From contig JAWKMN010000001.1 of assembly GCA_041392165.1 (NCBI GenBank), positions 124,001 through 188,000 of the forward strand: 64,000 nucleotides of DNA. The letters run 5' to 3'. Source of the DNA: Arenibacter sp041392165. GTDB lineage: Bacteria > Bacteroidota > Bacteroidia > Flavobacteriales > Flavobacteriaceae. A program made the position numbers and the translations under genes. The notes under the pieces are model-generated. The model did no database searches, was not told the DNA's origin, and saw nothing but the letters and a program-made list of their open reading frames with translations. Shown piece by piece: positions 45,471 to 55,533 of the stretch; position 1 is the stretch's first letter; each line of letters opens with the position of its first letter.

Positions 45471-45724
45471 TTACTTGTTATTTTTCTAAATGTAAACAAA
45501 TAAATTAAATTTTCGGGCATTGATAGAGTTGAGATGTTGGATATTAGCATTGAGATGGTAGATGTGAACCATGAATCTTCAATTATAATGGTGTTGCCCC
45601 CAATAGGTTAGCCTGTACCATATTTAATTTACCCGATAATCGAGATTTAAATGCTCTGACGATTGCGTCGAAATCAAACTTGAATTTTTTTTTTCAATGC
45701 CTCGTGGGCTTGCCCCGAGGTAGT

Positions 45725-48121
45725 TTACTTATCAGGTTCAAAGACCAATAAGGATTCCTGGGTTTTAACGATTTCCTCCTTGTTCATCATCATTTTTCGA
45801 AATTTGCCCTCAATGTACATTTCGGCCTGATCGTCATAGTGGGCACTAAAAGGATTTCCGGACTGTCCTGTTGGAAGGATACTGGTACTATTTTCAATAT
45901 CGGAAAAATCGATAACCCGTCTTGTAGAGGGGCCGGAAGTAGTTGGATATAGGCCCGTATCATCATATTTAAAGTACATATTGTTGATAACTTCCCTAGT
46001 TCCCGAAACAGGAAAGGGCCCAACGTTAAAAAATGGTCTTAGTAATTTTAGTTGTCCCAAGGGATGCCCGTGTTCCAAAGTGTGTACCTTATTCCAGGTC
46101 CATTGGTCGGGGTCAGTGCCAAAATCCTTTTCCAATGACCTAAATGCCTGTCTGAAGGAGAGGTTTATCCTTTCGGTTTTTGTTTCTACACTATCCTTGG
46201 TACCAACATCGTCCCACCAAACCGATTTATCTTTTGCCAACATTGGGGCAATTAACCTTTTGTGGAAATGGGTGTCCAAAAATTGCTGGAACATCTGGGT
46301 ACCCAATTCATCCTCAAACGTATTTTTAAGTAAGAAATAAATCCAGCGGTGATAAACGGTAGGTTCTATTTGTTGCAATTGGTTGTTGCCGTCCCAAACA
46401 TTCATTTGGTCCAGGACGCTGATCTGTGCCTGGGTCAAACCCTTTACCTCCATGCTTTTGGCCAAATTGGTAACCACTTTGGCATTTACACCCGAAGTAA
46501 CATCCAATATCATAGCCTCTACCGAAGCCCTATCCCAGTCATTTTTGGGTTCCAATAGCGCTACTATCCTTTTCGCCCTATTCTCGGGCAAATAATAACC
46601 TGGATAAAATTTTCCATTTATGGAATCGGGCTGATTGTTGGCAGAATATACATAGTTCCAGGGCGGATTTATTGCCATGGGATTTTCCGTAAAATCCAAA
46701 TAATGTAGGGGCTCATCCTCACCTTTACTTCCGTCCAAAATAAATTTGGTACTGATACTATCCGGCATTTGGTATAGTTTGGCCGTTGCAAACCACCCTA
46801 CATTGCCCACGGCATCCCCATACATAATATTTAGACCGGGGGCATGTATATTTGGAAGGGCTTCTTTGAATTCCGATAAATTCTGGGCACGGCACATGCT
46901 GTAAAGTGCATCCATAACCTTGTTTTCCAATTTGGTATAGATCCAGGACATGGCTATGGGGCGCTTGTCCGCCACTTGATCGGCAATTCCGTTCAGAATG
47001 GGGCCATGTTGCGTTTTTTTAAAGGTAAAACTTAGGTCGTTCTCTCCTTTTATTTTTATAGTCTTGGTTACCAGCCCATATTTTTCCCATCCCGTAGAGG
47101 TTTTGTAGTAGCTGGTATCATTTGGTTTTTCCTCTTCATAGTAAAAATCGATATCATCATTCTCGAACATGGTTAGTCCATAGGCTATTTTTCGGTCATG
47201 CCCCAATAATGGAAAGGGCACTCCCGCTAAATGATATCCATATTTTTCGTAGTTAGGGGCATTTACATGGGCTTCATACCATACCGAGGGTTGGGCAAAA
47301 CCAATATGGGGGTCATTGGCCAGAATAACCTTACCGTTCTTGGTCTTATTGGGTGCTATTACCCAACTATTGCTCCCTTCGAACTGAGGGACGGGAAGAT
47401 CTTTCAACACTTCAGAAACTAGGCCCGCTATTTCATTTTTAAGGGAATCCCGAATACTGGGCTTGTAATTTTTTATCAATGTGTTTTTAGGGTCGGTACC
47501 TATTTCGAGATCCATTAAATAAGCTGGTCCCAGTTTGTCCTTGATGTTGGTAAGCAAGGGATCGGTTTTATGGGCCATGGCAAAACTAAAGGCCATATAT
47601 CCAACTATATTATAGACATCCTTAAGGATGAACGGTGTTTTTTTCAAGCTGGTAAGATGAAATTCAACAGGTGTAGGCCCTTCTACTATAAATTGATTTA
47701 TTCCATCCAGATATGCCTGGGACAGTTTGACCATGGGACTGCTTTTTGAAAGTTTCCCAATGGTTTGTTGTGAAGCATCATCTATACCCAAGGACAGAAA
47801 GAATTTGTCCGTTTTCAGCATATCCTCACCAAAAACCTCCGAAAGCCCCCCTTTTGCGATCCTACGCAACAGTTCCATCTGCCATAACCTGTCCTGGGCA
47901 TGGACATATCCCAAAGCCCTAAGAGCATCTTCTTCGCCGGTGGCATAGATGTGGGGTATGCCATAGGTATCAAAATAAACCTCTACCTTATTGTTTAATT
48001 TTTGTGTTTTAACAGTGCCCGCATACTCTGGGGTATGGGTATAAACGTAAATGGCACTACCCAGTGCCAATACTGCGATAATACCCAAAACTATCCAAAG
48101 TACTTTCTTAAATACTTTCAC
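45725..48121 (-). CDS. Penicillin acylase-family (S45) Ntn hydrolase
   Basis: A 798-residue precursor, starting at GTG. A transmembrane/signal segment (about residues 6-28) precedes the alpha chain (HAQDRLWQMELLRR). The autocatalytic Ser250 in EGSNSWVIAP begins the beta chain, and NDPHIGF follows with conserved Asn/Asp. The family hydrolyses amide bonds of beta-lactams and acyl-homoserine lactones. The organism's own substrate cannot be read from sequence. It lies 90 bases after a disrupted S15 hydrolase on the same strand, possibly one transcript. Confidence 0.93.
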   Translation of the reverse strand: MKVFKKVLWIVLGIIAVLALGSAIYVYTHTPEYAGTVKTQKLNNKVEVYFDTYGIPHIYATGEEDALRALGYVHAQDRLWQMELLRRIAKGGLSEVFGEDMLKTDKFFLSLGIDDASQQTIGKLSKSSPMVKLSQAYLDGINQFIVEGPTPVEFHLTSLKKTPFILKDVYNIVGYMAFSFAMAHKTDPLLTNIKDKLGPAYLMDLEIGTDPKNTLIKNYKPSIRDSLKNEIAGLVSEVLKDLPVPQFEGSNSWVIAPNKTKNGKVILANDPHIGFAQPSVWYEAHVNAPNYEKYGYHLAGVPFPLLGHDRKIAYGLTMFENDDIDFYYEEEKPNDTSYYKTSTGWEKYGLVTKTIKIKGENDLSFTFKKTQHGPILNGIADQVADKRPIAMSWIYTKLENKVMDALYSMCRAQNLSEFKEALPNIHAPGLNIMYGDAVGNVGWFATAKLYQMPDSISTKFILDGSKGEDEPLHYLDFTENPMAINPPWNYVYSANNQPDSINGKFYPGYYLPENRAKRIVALLEPKNDWDRASVEAMILDVTSGVNAKVVTNLAKSMEVKGLTQAQISVLDQMNVWDGNNQLQQIEPTVYHRWIYFLLKNTFEDELGTQMFQQFLDTHFHKRLIAPMLAKDKSVWWDDVGTKDSVETKTERINLSFRQAFRSLEKDFGTDPDQWTWNKVHTLEHGHPLGQLKLLRPFFNVGPFPVSGTREVINNMYFKYDDTGLYPTTSGPSTRRVIDFSDIENSTSILPTGQSGNPFSAHYDDQAEMYIEGKFRKMMMNKEEIVKTQESLLVFEPDK

Positions 48122-48211
48122 TCGTATAGGTTTTAGATTAAAGATATGGCAATTTAAAATATTAAAAAAGTACCCTTAAGAGTACTTTCAATTCATGAAG
48201 ATGAAAAGCCA

Positions 48212-50091
48212 TTATGGTTTAAGTACGGTAAACTCTATTAAAGAGGTATTGTATACACGATGAGTTTGTTTTTCAAAGTCTTCAGGTTTGGCTTTAAATA
48301 TATTCTCTACATAGGTTTGGGGATTAATATCTATATAGGGAAACATGGTACTTTGTACCTGTACCTGTATTTTATGGCCCTTTTTAAAAGTATGGAAGAC
48401 ATCCTGCAATTGAATGTTTACCTGGGTTATTTGATCAGGAACAAAAGGCTCTGGTTTAGAAAAATCATTTCTAAATCTACCTCGCATTACCTCACTGCGT
48501 ACCATTTGGTGATAGTTGCCCATTTTTAAGTATGCCTGGGTCTCCTCGTAATCCTTATGGTCCGGTGGATATACGTCTATAACCTTAACGATCCAATCCG
48601 CATCCGTACCCGTGGTGGAAACGCTAAGTTTTGCCATAATATCACCGGCCAGGGTAATGGACTCTTCCAAAGGTTCGGTTTCAAATATTAGGACATCGGG
48701 TCTCCTGGCTGCAAAACGCTGATCGTCGGTCATGAACTTACGGGGGGTAAACACCATTTTTATATCTTCGGTATAAGGGACCGGCTTTTTAGGGTCGCTT
48801 ATAAATTCCTGAAAGGAAAATTCCCTGGTCGCAATTTGTCCCAAACGTTGATTGCGCTGTAAGGAGTAGTTTTCCTTGGAGGTGTTCTTTGGGGGCCAAG
48901 TGTCAAAAGTTTTCCATTCCTTGGTCCCGGTATCAAAAACATAGGCTTCCGGTAAATTGGTCGTCGTCCCCTCCCCCTTTAGAAAGTGATTAAAAAATTG
49001 GGTTTCAATATTTTCCTGATAGAATTTTGAGATATCATCCCCAAAATAGACATTGCCAATGGCTTGGCGTTTTGTTTCCATGGACCAATCACCGTGGCTC
49101 CATGGCCCCATTACAATAGTATTGTAATTGGAGCTGTTTTTTTCTATGTGTCCATACGTTGAGCGGACCATAGAGGTCTTCAGCATCAAACCAACCGCCA
49201 ACAGTCATTACGGTGGCGGGCTTTAATTCTTTAAATGTTGTATTATTCCGCGTTTTGCCAGAAATCATCATAATTCGGGTGTTCTTTTAGCTGCTGCCAA
49301 AAAACATTGTCCTCTTTGTAATATTTGTCCAAGTTGGACAAGGGACCGGCATCCAAGAAAAACTGGTATTGGTCTTCCGTACCCAATTCCGGAAAAGAAT
49401 ACCATTCTTGGGTAGTGGGTTGGTCTTTCATATATCCAAATACGGCTGTGGCTCTCCAGTAACTCAGCAAATAGGCACCATTATGATGAAAATCATCAAA
49501 AAAGAAATCTCCGATAGGGGCCTGGGGAGAAACGGCCTTGAGCGCGGGGTGGGCATCCAATAAAGAATAAGTAGCATAAAATCCGGGATAGGAAATTCCC
49601 CAAACCCCAACATTGCCATTGTGGTTTTCAACATTGTTTACAAGCCATTCTATGGTGTCATAGGTGTCCGAGGCCTCATCTACTTCCCCTTCCTTTTTAT
49701 TCGGGATATACGCCCTCATGTTGTCATAGACCCCTTCACTGTTCCATCGGCCCCTAACATCTTGATAGACTATTATATTTCCCTCTTTCATCATTTTTCT
49801 ATTGGGAGATATCATGGCTTTGTATTCATGGGAACCGTAGGGGCTGGAACTATAAGGCGTTCTGGACATAAGAATTGGATATTTCTTGGAAGTATCTTTT
49901 GGGGAATAAATGGTGGTATGTAATCTTATGCCATCGCGCATGGGAATGGCGACCTCTTTTTTATTATAAAAATCCTTGGGATGATAGGTGTCTGCTACAC
50001 AGGTATTGGTCTTGTTAGTGGTTATCCCTGATTGTGTTCTTCCACAGGAAACTACTACGATGGCCGATAAAAGGATTAAAATTTTGTTCAT
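48212..50091 (-). pseudogene. CocE/NonD (S15) alpha/beta hydrolase, broken by two single-base frameshifts
   Basis: Three frames hold consecutive parts of one S15 acylase lipoprotein (lipobox VVSC, Cys about 16). The first (50091-49243) covers the signal, GISYPG with the catalytic Ser, and ends DFWQNAE before a stop. The middle frame holds KPATVMTVGGWFDAEDLYGP with the catalytic Asp region. The third (to 48212) holds GPWSHGDW with the catalytic His and the C-terminal jelly-roll domain. Removing one A from the A4 run (T4 on the plus strand at 49253-49256) and one from the A7 run (49137-49143) gives a single exact ORF of 625 residues. It is a pseudogene or carries two assembly errors in homopolymers. 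Relatives include glutaryl-7-ACA acylase and cocaine esterase. Confidence 0.88.
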
Positions 50092-50210
50092 AGTCCTAGA
50101 ATTTGCTTTTATTGTATTTATAGAATCTTATACCCAATTAATAGAAATGCAGGTAAAACCAAAAAATAAGGGACCATAAATTTTCCAATACAGTTCCTAT
50201 ACCATCTATT

Positions 50211-52187
50211 TTATAGTCCCAATGCCTTAAAATTGCCTACTCCCTTTTTTAACCATTCCTTATAAGTATCCCTATCGGTATATTGAACAGCACTGTTCAA
50301 AATTTCCAGATCTGGAGACATGAGCACATAATATGGTTGCGAGGCTGCATTGAAGTTCAAAGTTTGGAACGTGCCCCATTTTTCGCCCACGGTATTGATT
50401 TTTTTAACGCGTCCGGAGGCATATCTAAAATCGAATTGTTCCTCTAATGGCAGTTCTTTTCTGTCATCAATATACAGCGATATCAATATATATTCGTCCT
50501 TAAGGATGGGATAGATATCCGGTTCGCTCCAAACATTTTCCTCCATTTTTCTGCAATTTACACAGGCCCAGCCCGTAAAATCCAATAGTATTGGTTTATT
50601 TACCTGTTTGGCATGGGCAAGTCCTTTATCAAAATCCTTAAAACATTCTATTCCCATAGGACAATCGCTTTCTGTTTCAAAAATACTGTAAAACTGTGGT
50701 GGTGGAAAACCGCTCAATAATTTTAAATCTGTAATTTTTGAAAGCCCCAATATGAGGTAGATGGCAAATGTGGTACTGAGGACGCCCATAAACTTCCTTC
50801 CGGAAGACAATCGTTGTTTTGGCCCATCGTGAGGAAATCTGAATATTCCAAATAGGTAAAGGGAAAGCAATACAAATAACAAGATCCAAATCCCCAAGAA
50901 TATTTCCCTTTTAAAAATTCCCCAGTTGCCAACCAAATCGGCATTGGATAGAAATTTAAATGCCAATACCAATTCCAAAAACCCAAGGGTAACTTTCACC
51001 GTTGTCATCCAGCCCCCTGATTTGGGCAAGGAATTGAGCCAGGTAGGGAACAGGGCAAAAAGGCCAAAGGGCAAAGCCAGTGCAACACCAAAGCCGATCA
51101 TTCCCATAGACAGGTTGGTGGCCACATCCCCCTCTGCCAAAGCAGTGCTTCCCAATAATCCTCCTAAAATTGGACCGGTACAGGAAAAGGAAACGATGGC
51201 CAGGGTAACGGCCATAAAAAATATTCCAAGAGCGCCCCCCACCTTGGAGGAGGCCGAGTCCATTTTGTTGGCCCAGGAGCTGGGAAGCGTCAATTCATAA
51301 TATCCGAAAAAGGAGAAGGCAAAAAATATAAAAATGAGAAAGAAAAACAGGTTGAGCCATACATTGGTGGCAATGGTATTCAATATTTGAGAGTCCACAG
51401 AATCGAACAAATGAAAGGGCAAACTCAGTAAAAAATAAATCAATACTATAAAAAAACCATAAAGCAGGGCATTGGCAATTCCCTTGGACCTATGGGCGCC
51501 CTGTTTGGTGAAAAAGGAAACCGTTAAAGGTATCATTGGAAAAACACATGGGGTCAGCAGTGCAATTAGTCCGCCCAAAAAGCCTAAAACGAAAATGGTC
51601 CACAGGCCCGATTTTTCATGTACCGCATTGACATCCCCCTTAACCAACAATTCCCTGTTCTTTAGGTTAAGCATAAGTGCAGCACTCATATCCAAGCTGC
51701 GCTGGTCCACATACTGCTCTGCAACATCTATTTTTTTTCCTGTCAGGGAAATATGGAATATTTCGTCCTTAGGGATGCAGACCTCCTTACAGATTTGATA
51801 GAAAAGATCAACGTTAATTTGGTCAACTTCCGGATTCAATAATTTTATTCTTTGGGTAAAGACGGCCTTTTCCTTGAAGAAGGTTTCGTCTACCTCAAAA
51901 ATATCGGAATACACTGTTAAGGTTTCACTTTCGGTGGTGGTTCCCACCAGTTCATAGTCCTCACCGGTTTTTTTATAAGTAAATTCACTAGGCAGGGAGC
52001 CATTTTCATCAGTAAATTGCGAATATATATGCCAGCCTTCATATATATCCGCCCTAAAGATCAGATCGTACTCGGTATCTGTTATTTTTTGTGCTTCATA
52101 GGTCCATATGGCCGGATTACTATCCGACTGTGGATATCCCATGAAAAAACTGAACATCATTAAAATAAAACCCGATATATGCTTCAT
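50211..52187 (-). CDS. DsbD-type protein-disulfide reductase
   Basis: A 658-residue transmembrane thiol:disulfide reductase. After a signal peptide (about residues 1-18) comes the N-terminal DsbD-alpha domain (to about 160), the eight-helix domain with cysteines in TPCVFPMIPLT and SFSCTGPILGG, and a C-terminal thioredoxin domain with Cys542-Val-Asn-Cys545 in GWACVNC. It carries electrons from cytoplasmic thioredoxin to periplasmic partners such as TlpA-like proteins. Its ATG overlaps the stop of tilS by four bases (ATGA), so the two are translationally coupled. Confidence 0.92.
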   Translation of the reverse strand: MKHISGFILMMFSFFMGYPQSDSNPAIWTYEAQKITDTEYDLIFRADIYEGWHIYSQFTDENGSLPSEFTYKKTGEDYELVGTTTESETLTVYSDIFEVDETFFKEKAVFTQRIKLLNPEVDQINVDLFYQICKEVCIPKDEIFHISLTGKKIDVAEQYVDQRSLDMSAALMLNLKNRELLVKGDVNAVHEKSGLWTIFVLGFLGGLIALLTPCVFPMIPLTVSFFTKQGAHRSKGIANALLYGFFIVLIYFLLSLPFHLFDSVDSQILNTIATNVWLNLFFFLIFIFFAFSFFGYYELTLPSSWANKMDSASSKVGGALGIFFMAVTLAIVSFSCTGPILGGLLGSTALAEGDVATNLSMGMIGFGVALALPFGLFALFPTWLNSLPKSGGWMTTVKVTLGFLELVLAFKFLSNADLVGNWGIFKREIFLGIWILLFVLLSLYLFGIFRFPHDGPKQRLSSGRKFMGVLSTTFAIYLILGLSKITDLKLLSGFPPPQFYSIFETESDCPMGIECFKDFDKGLAHAKQVNKPILLDFTGWACVNCRKMEENVWSEPDIYPILKDEYILISLYIDDRKELPLEEQFDFRYASGRVKKINTVGEKWGTFQTLNFNAASQPYYVLMSPDLEILNSAVQYTDRDTYKEWLKKGVGNFKALGL

Positions 52188-53491
52188 TGTTCCAAAATGA
52201 TCTTTAAAATTTTTTTAGTCCTATCCGTTATTTTAAAACGGTCGTCCGCACGTTTTCCCATGATCCAGACAATATTGCCATCGGAACACAACAACCATTG
52301 GTTTTCCTTGGCAAAAACGTCCATCTTTTCGTCTTTGAAATATTTGGATATTTTTTTCTTGCCCAACATTCCAAAGGGATAAAAATAATCCCCTTTTTGG
52401 CATTTACGGACTATTAATGGGTACTTTAACGTTTCTTTATCTACATAGATTATGTTCGAAGCCGTATCTCCTATAGCTTCAACAATACTAAATTTTAAGG
52501 AAATAGGGGCGGATAATTCTTTTTGCCCTTCTTCAATTTTAAAAACCGCTGTATTTTTTTTTGCTATGGGCTTCAATAATAAAAAATCCCTGTCCTTCAA
52601 CAGTCTGTGGGTGTTTGAACGCACTTCTTTTCCGCTATTGGCCCTTAGTAGTCCGTAAATGTCGTCCCACTGGGTAAACCCATACTCCTTAAAGAAATGA
52701 AATAGGTAGGCTTTGGAAGGATGAAGTGCCAAGAGGGAAGCTACTTTTACCTTTTCTACCATACCTTCTTTTGAAAAAAGTTGTTTTTTTAATTGGATGA
52801 TATGGCGACTTAGTATGTCTTGGGTCTGCCCAAGATATTCCTGGGTCTTTAAAAAATTATCCAAAAAATGGGGATGGAGTTCCTTTAGTTTTGGAATAAT
52901 ATTATGTCGAATGTTATTTCTAAGATATTTAGTGTTTTCATTACTGGCATCTTCTCTCCAATGAATGGCATTTTCTTGTGCATATTTTTTGATTTCAGAT
53001 CGGGAAAATTGTAATAAGGGTCTGGCAATGGTATCGGTATATGAAGGAATTCCGGTGAGTCCTTCTATTCCTGTTCCCCTGGAGAGGTTGATTATAAAAG
53101 TTTCCAAACTGTCGTCTGCGTGGTGGGCCGTAACCAAGGTTTTAATACTATGAATAGCCATGATTTGCGAAAACCAATTATACCGAAGTTCCCTCGCGGC
53201 AATTTGCAGGTTGGCCTTATGTTGGGCCATGTATCCATGGGTGTCAAAACTGGTCACAAAGATTTCTTTACCAAGTGCCTTGGCCAATTCCCTAACAAGC
53301 TCTTCATCCTTATCACTCTCCAAGCCACGTAATTTGAAGTTGCAATGGGCTATGGAGAAATCCAAATGGCAGGAAGTAAACAAATGTGCCAGCACAACAC
53401 TGTCCACACCCCCACTACAGGCCAATATAAATTTACCATCTTTAAGATGGGGAAAGTGCAGGTCTATGTGATTCCTAAAATTTTCTAACAC
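52184..53491 (-). CDS. tilS: tRNA(Ile)-lysidine synthase TilS
   Basis: A 435-residue essential enzyme that converts C34 of tRNA-Ile(CAU) to lysidine. It starts at GTG. The PP-loop SGGVDS is at residues 26-31. The family pieces TAHHADDSLET, RGTGIEGLTGI and ARPLL lie at about residues 118-160. The C-terminal TilS domains (about 230-430) include RKCQKGDYFYPFGMLGKKKISKYFKDEK (split: RKCQKGDYFYPFGM, KKKISKYFKDEK). It couples to dsbD downstream, with no functional link expected. Confidence 0.96.
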   Translation of the reverse strand: MLENFRNHIDLHFPHLKDGKFILACSGGVDSVVLAHLFTSCHLDFSIAHCNFKLRGLESDKDEELVRELAKALGKEIFVTSFDTHGYMAQHKANLQIAARELRYNWFSQIMAIHSIKTLVTAHHADDSLETFIINLSRGTGIEGLTGIPSYTDTIARPLLQFSRSEIKKYAQENAIHWREDASNENTKYLRNNIRHNIIPKLKELHPHFLDNFLKTQEYLGQTQDILSRHIIQLKKQLFSKEGMVEKVKVASLLALHPSKAYLFHFFKEYGFTQWDDIYGLLRANSGKEVRSNTHRLLKDRDFLLLKPIAKKNTAVFKIEEGQKELSAPISLKFSIVEAIGDTASNIIYVDKETLKYPLIVRKCQKGDYFYPFGMLGKKKISKYFKDEKMDVFAKENQWLLCSDGNIVWIMGKRADDRFKITDRTKKILKIILEQ

Positions 53492-53573
53492 ACTGCTAAT
53501 TTACATAAGAAAAACGATAGCGGATACATTCGGTAGAAAAGTGGTCCGGAGCCGTTCCTTGATCAAATATCTT

Positions 53574-54872
53574 TTAATTTTCAAGTACCTGTCTCATCGC
53601 TTTGGCCTTAAGGAGGCATTCCTCATATTCCTTTTCGGGAATTGCCCTGGCCGTTATGGCGCTGCCCACGGAAAAAGAGACATATTGGGTGGCCTTGTTA
53701 TATAATATACTGCGGATAACCACGTTGAAGTCGAAATCATTTTCCGGGCTAAAGTACCCTACGGTTCCGGAATAGAGTCCTCTTTTTGAAGCTTCAAGGT
53801 CCTCTATGATCCTCATGGCGGATACTTTTGGAGCTCCGGTCATGCTGCCCATAGGAAAAGTTTCCTTGATAATATCTACCGGATTTTTGGTGTTGGAAAC
53901 CTCAGCGGTTACTGTGGAGATCATTTGGTGTACCTGATCAAACGAATACACCTTACAAAGTTCCTCAACTTTAACGGAACCCTTCAAAGCACTTTTGGAT
54001 AGATCGTTCCTTACCAAATCTACGATCATAATATTTTCTGCCCTTTCCTTCTCGTCGTTTTCCAAAGTCGTTACCAAAAGTTGGTCCTCTAGGCTATCCA
54101 TAGAACGCTTTGCAGTGCCCTTGATGGGTTGGGATATTACCTTGTTGCCCAGTTTCTTAATGTAGCGTTCCGGGGAAGAGGATAATAGGTATTTATCGTT
54201 GATTTTTAAAAAGGCCGAAAAAGGCGCCCTGGTGATGGAGTTGAGTTTTAAATAGGTTTTTAAGGCATCTATTTCGGTGTTCTCTGCATAAAATTCCTGA
54301 CAGAAGTTGGCTTCGTAGATATCCCCTCTGTGGATATGGTCCAACATTTTGTTTACGCGGATAAAATATTCGTCCTTAAATATTCTAAGTTTGATTTTGA
54401 TATCGGTTCTATATTCCAGACCATGGGCCATTGGTAGTAGGGCCTTAAGGATACTCTCATAATCTTCTTCAATTTCATCCGCTACCATATTCAGGTAATG
54501 AAAGCTAACCTCGGTACCTTGAATTTCTATTAATTTTTTGGGTTGGAAGAAATAAAGGGCGGGAAAGTTCAAATTATCGGCATTGGAAGAAGAGAGTCTT
54601 TCCGTATCATTTTTTAAGTCATAGGACAAATAGCCAAAAATCCAATCCTTGGTATTGGACTGGTAGTTGCCCAAATCCTCAAATGCGTTTTGGGTATCCG
54701 TTATTATGGATGTAAGTGCATCTACGGCAAGCATACCGTCAAAGGAGCTGTATCTGCTCCTATGTCCGTTACTGTTCAGCCAAACTACCTCATAATATTG
54801 TTGGGACCAATGCAGTAGGGATTGCTTAAAACCTACAATGTCCGGAACTGTAAAAGAAACCTTTTTTCGCAA
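53574..54872 (-). CDS. pabB: Aminodeoxychorismate synthase component I PabB
   Basis: A 432-residue chorismate-binding enzyme for p-aminobenzoate (folate) synthesis. Lys251 in SQPIKGT marks PabB; anthranilate synthase TrpE has Ala there. Other motifs are IHRGDIYEANF, MTGAPKVSAM and SGTVGYFS. The only usable start is TTG at 54872, since the next ATG would remove 46 conserved residues. It begins six bases after the FMN reductase stop and in the same frame. No glutaminase partner PabA is adjacent. Confidence 0.92.
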   Translation of the reverse strand: MRKKVSFTVPDIVGFKQSLLHWSQQYYEVVWLNSNGHRSRYSSFDGMLAVDALTSIITDTQNAFEDLGNYQSNTKDWIFGYLSYDLKNDTERLSSSNADNLNFPALYFFQPKKLIEIQGTEVSFHYLNMVADEIEEDYESILKALLPMAHGLEYRTDIKIKLRIFKDEYFIRVNKMLDHIHRGDIYEANFCQEFYAENTEIDALKTYLKLNSITRAPFSAFLKINDKYLLSSSPERYIKKLGNKVISQPIKGTAKRSMDSLEDQLLVTTLENDEKERAENIMIVDLVRNDLSKSALKGSVKVEELCKVYSFDQVHQMISTVTAEVSNTKNPVDIIKETFPMGSMTGAPKVSAMRIIEDLEASKRGLYSGTVGYFSPENDFDFNVVIRSILYNKATQYVSFSVGSAITARAIPEKEYEECLLKAKAMRQVLEN

Positions 54873-54878
54873 AGACTG

Positions 54879-55412
54879 TTAAATTTTTGATAAGAATATT
54901 TCCAAAGCTTTTCTGTGGGCTTCAGCAAGCTCGGGATCGGTTATGCCCTTTGCCCTGTCAAAGGTATGATTAAAGGACGGCAAAGAAAAAGTGGCTATAA
55001 TTTCGCCTCCAAACCGGGGTAAAATTCCCTTGACCACTTCCAAAGAGCCGGAACCTCCCCTTCTACCTCCCGAACTGGACATTAACAGAATTTTTGTTCC
55101 CGCCAAGAAATTCCTATCCAGTCGAGATAGCCAATCCAATACGTTTTTAAAAAACGCGGAAGGATTTCCATTGTGTTCGTTTACGGAAATAATCAGGGCA
55201 TTGGCATTGGCTATTCTATCTTTTAGCCCTCTCAATAAATGGGAATACCCTTCTTCCCTTTCCAGGTCCTCGCTAAAGACAGGAAAATTATAGTGGGCCA
55301 TATTTATAAGGTCAACCTCATGCCCTTTCATAAGGGAGGTGGTGTACCTTACTAATTTATAATTCATGGAGGTGCTGGAATTACTCCCGGCAAATGCCAA
55401 TATACGGGCCAT
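54879..55412 (-). CDS. NADPH-dependent FMN reductase
   Basis: A 177-residue flavodoxin-like reductase. The open frame extends far upstream, but ATG at 55412 starts MARILAFAGSNSSTSMN, the standard FMN phosphate-binding loop. The second conserved block is MSSSGGRRGG (about residues 111-120). It likely reduces quinones, azo compounds or free FMN with NADPH. It shares a transcript with pabB (six-base gap). It is divergent from the DUF1624 gene. Confidence 0.9.
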   Translation of the reverse strand: MARILAFAGSNSSTSMNYKLVRYTTSLMKGHEVDLINMAHYNFPVFSEDLEREEGYSHLLRGLKDRIANANALIISVNEHNGNPSAFFKNVLDWLSRLDRNFLAGTKILLMSSSGGRRGGSGSLEVVKGILPRFGGEIIATFSLPSFNHTFDRAKGITDPELAEAHRKALEIFLSKI

Positions 55413-55533
55413 TTGATTATTTAAATGTTTGCACAACGAAAATACCGTAAAATAGATTGAATTGCGAGGAAATTGTATAATTTTGCACACCAAAACATCC
55501 AAACCCACTGTTTTACAAGTATATAGGCTGTAC

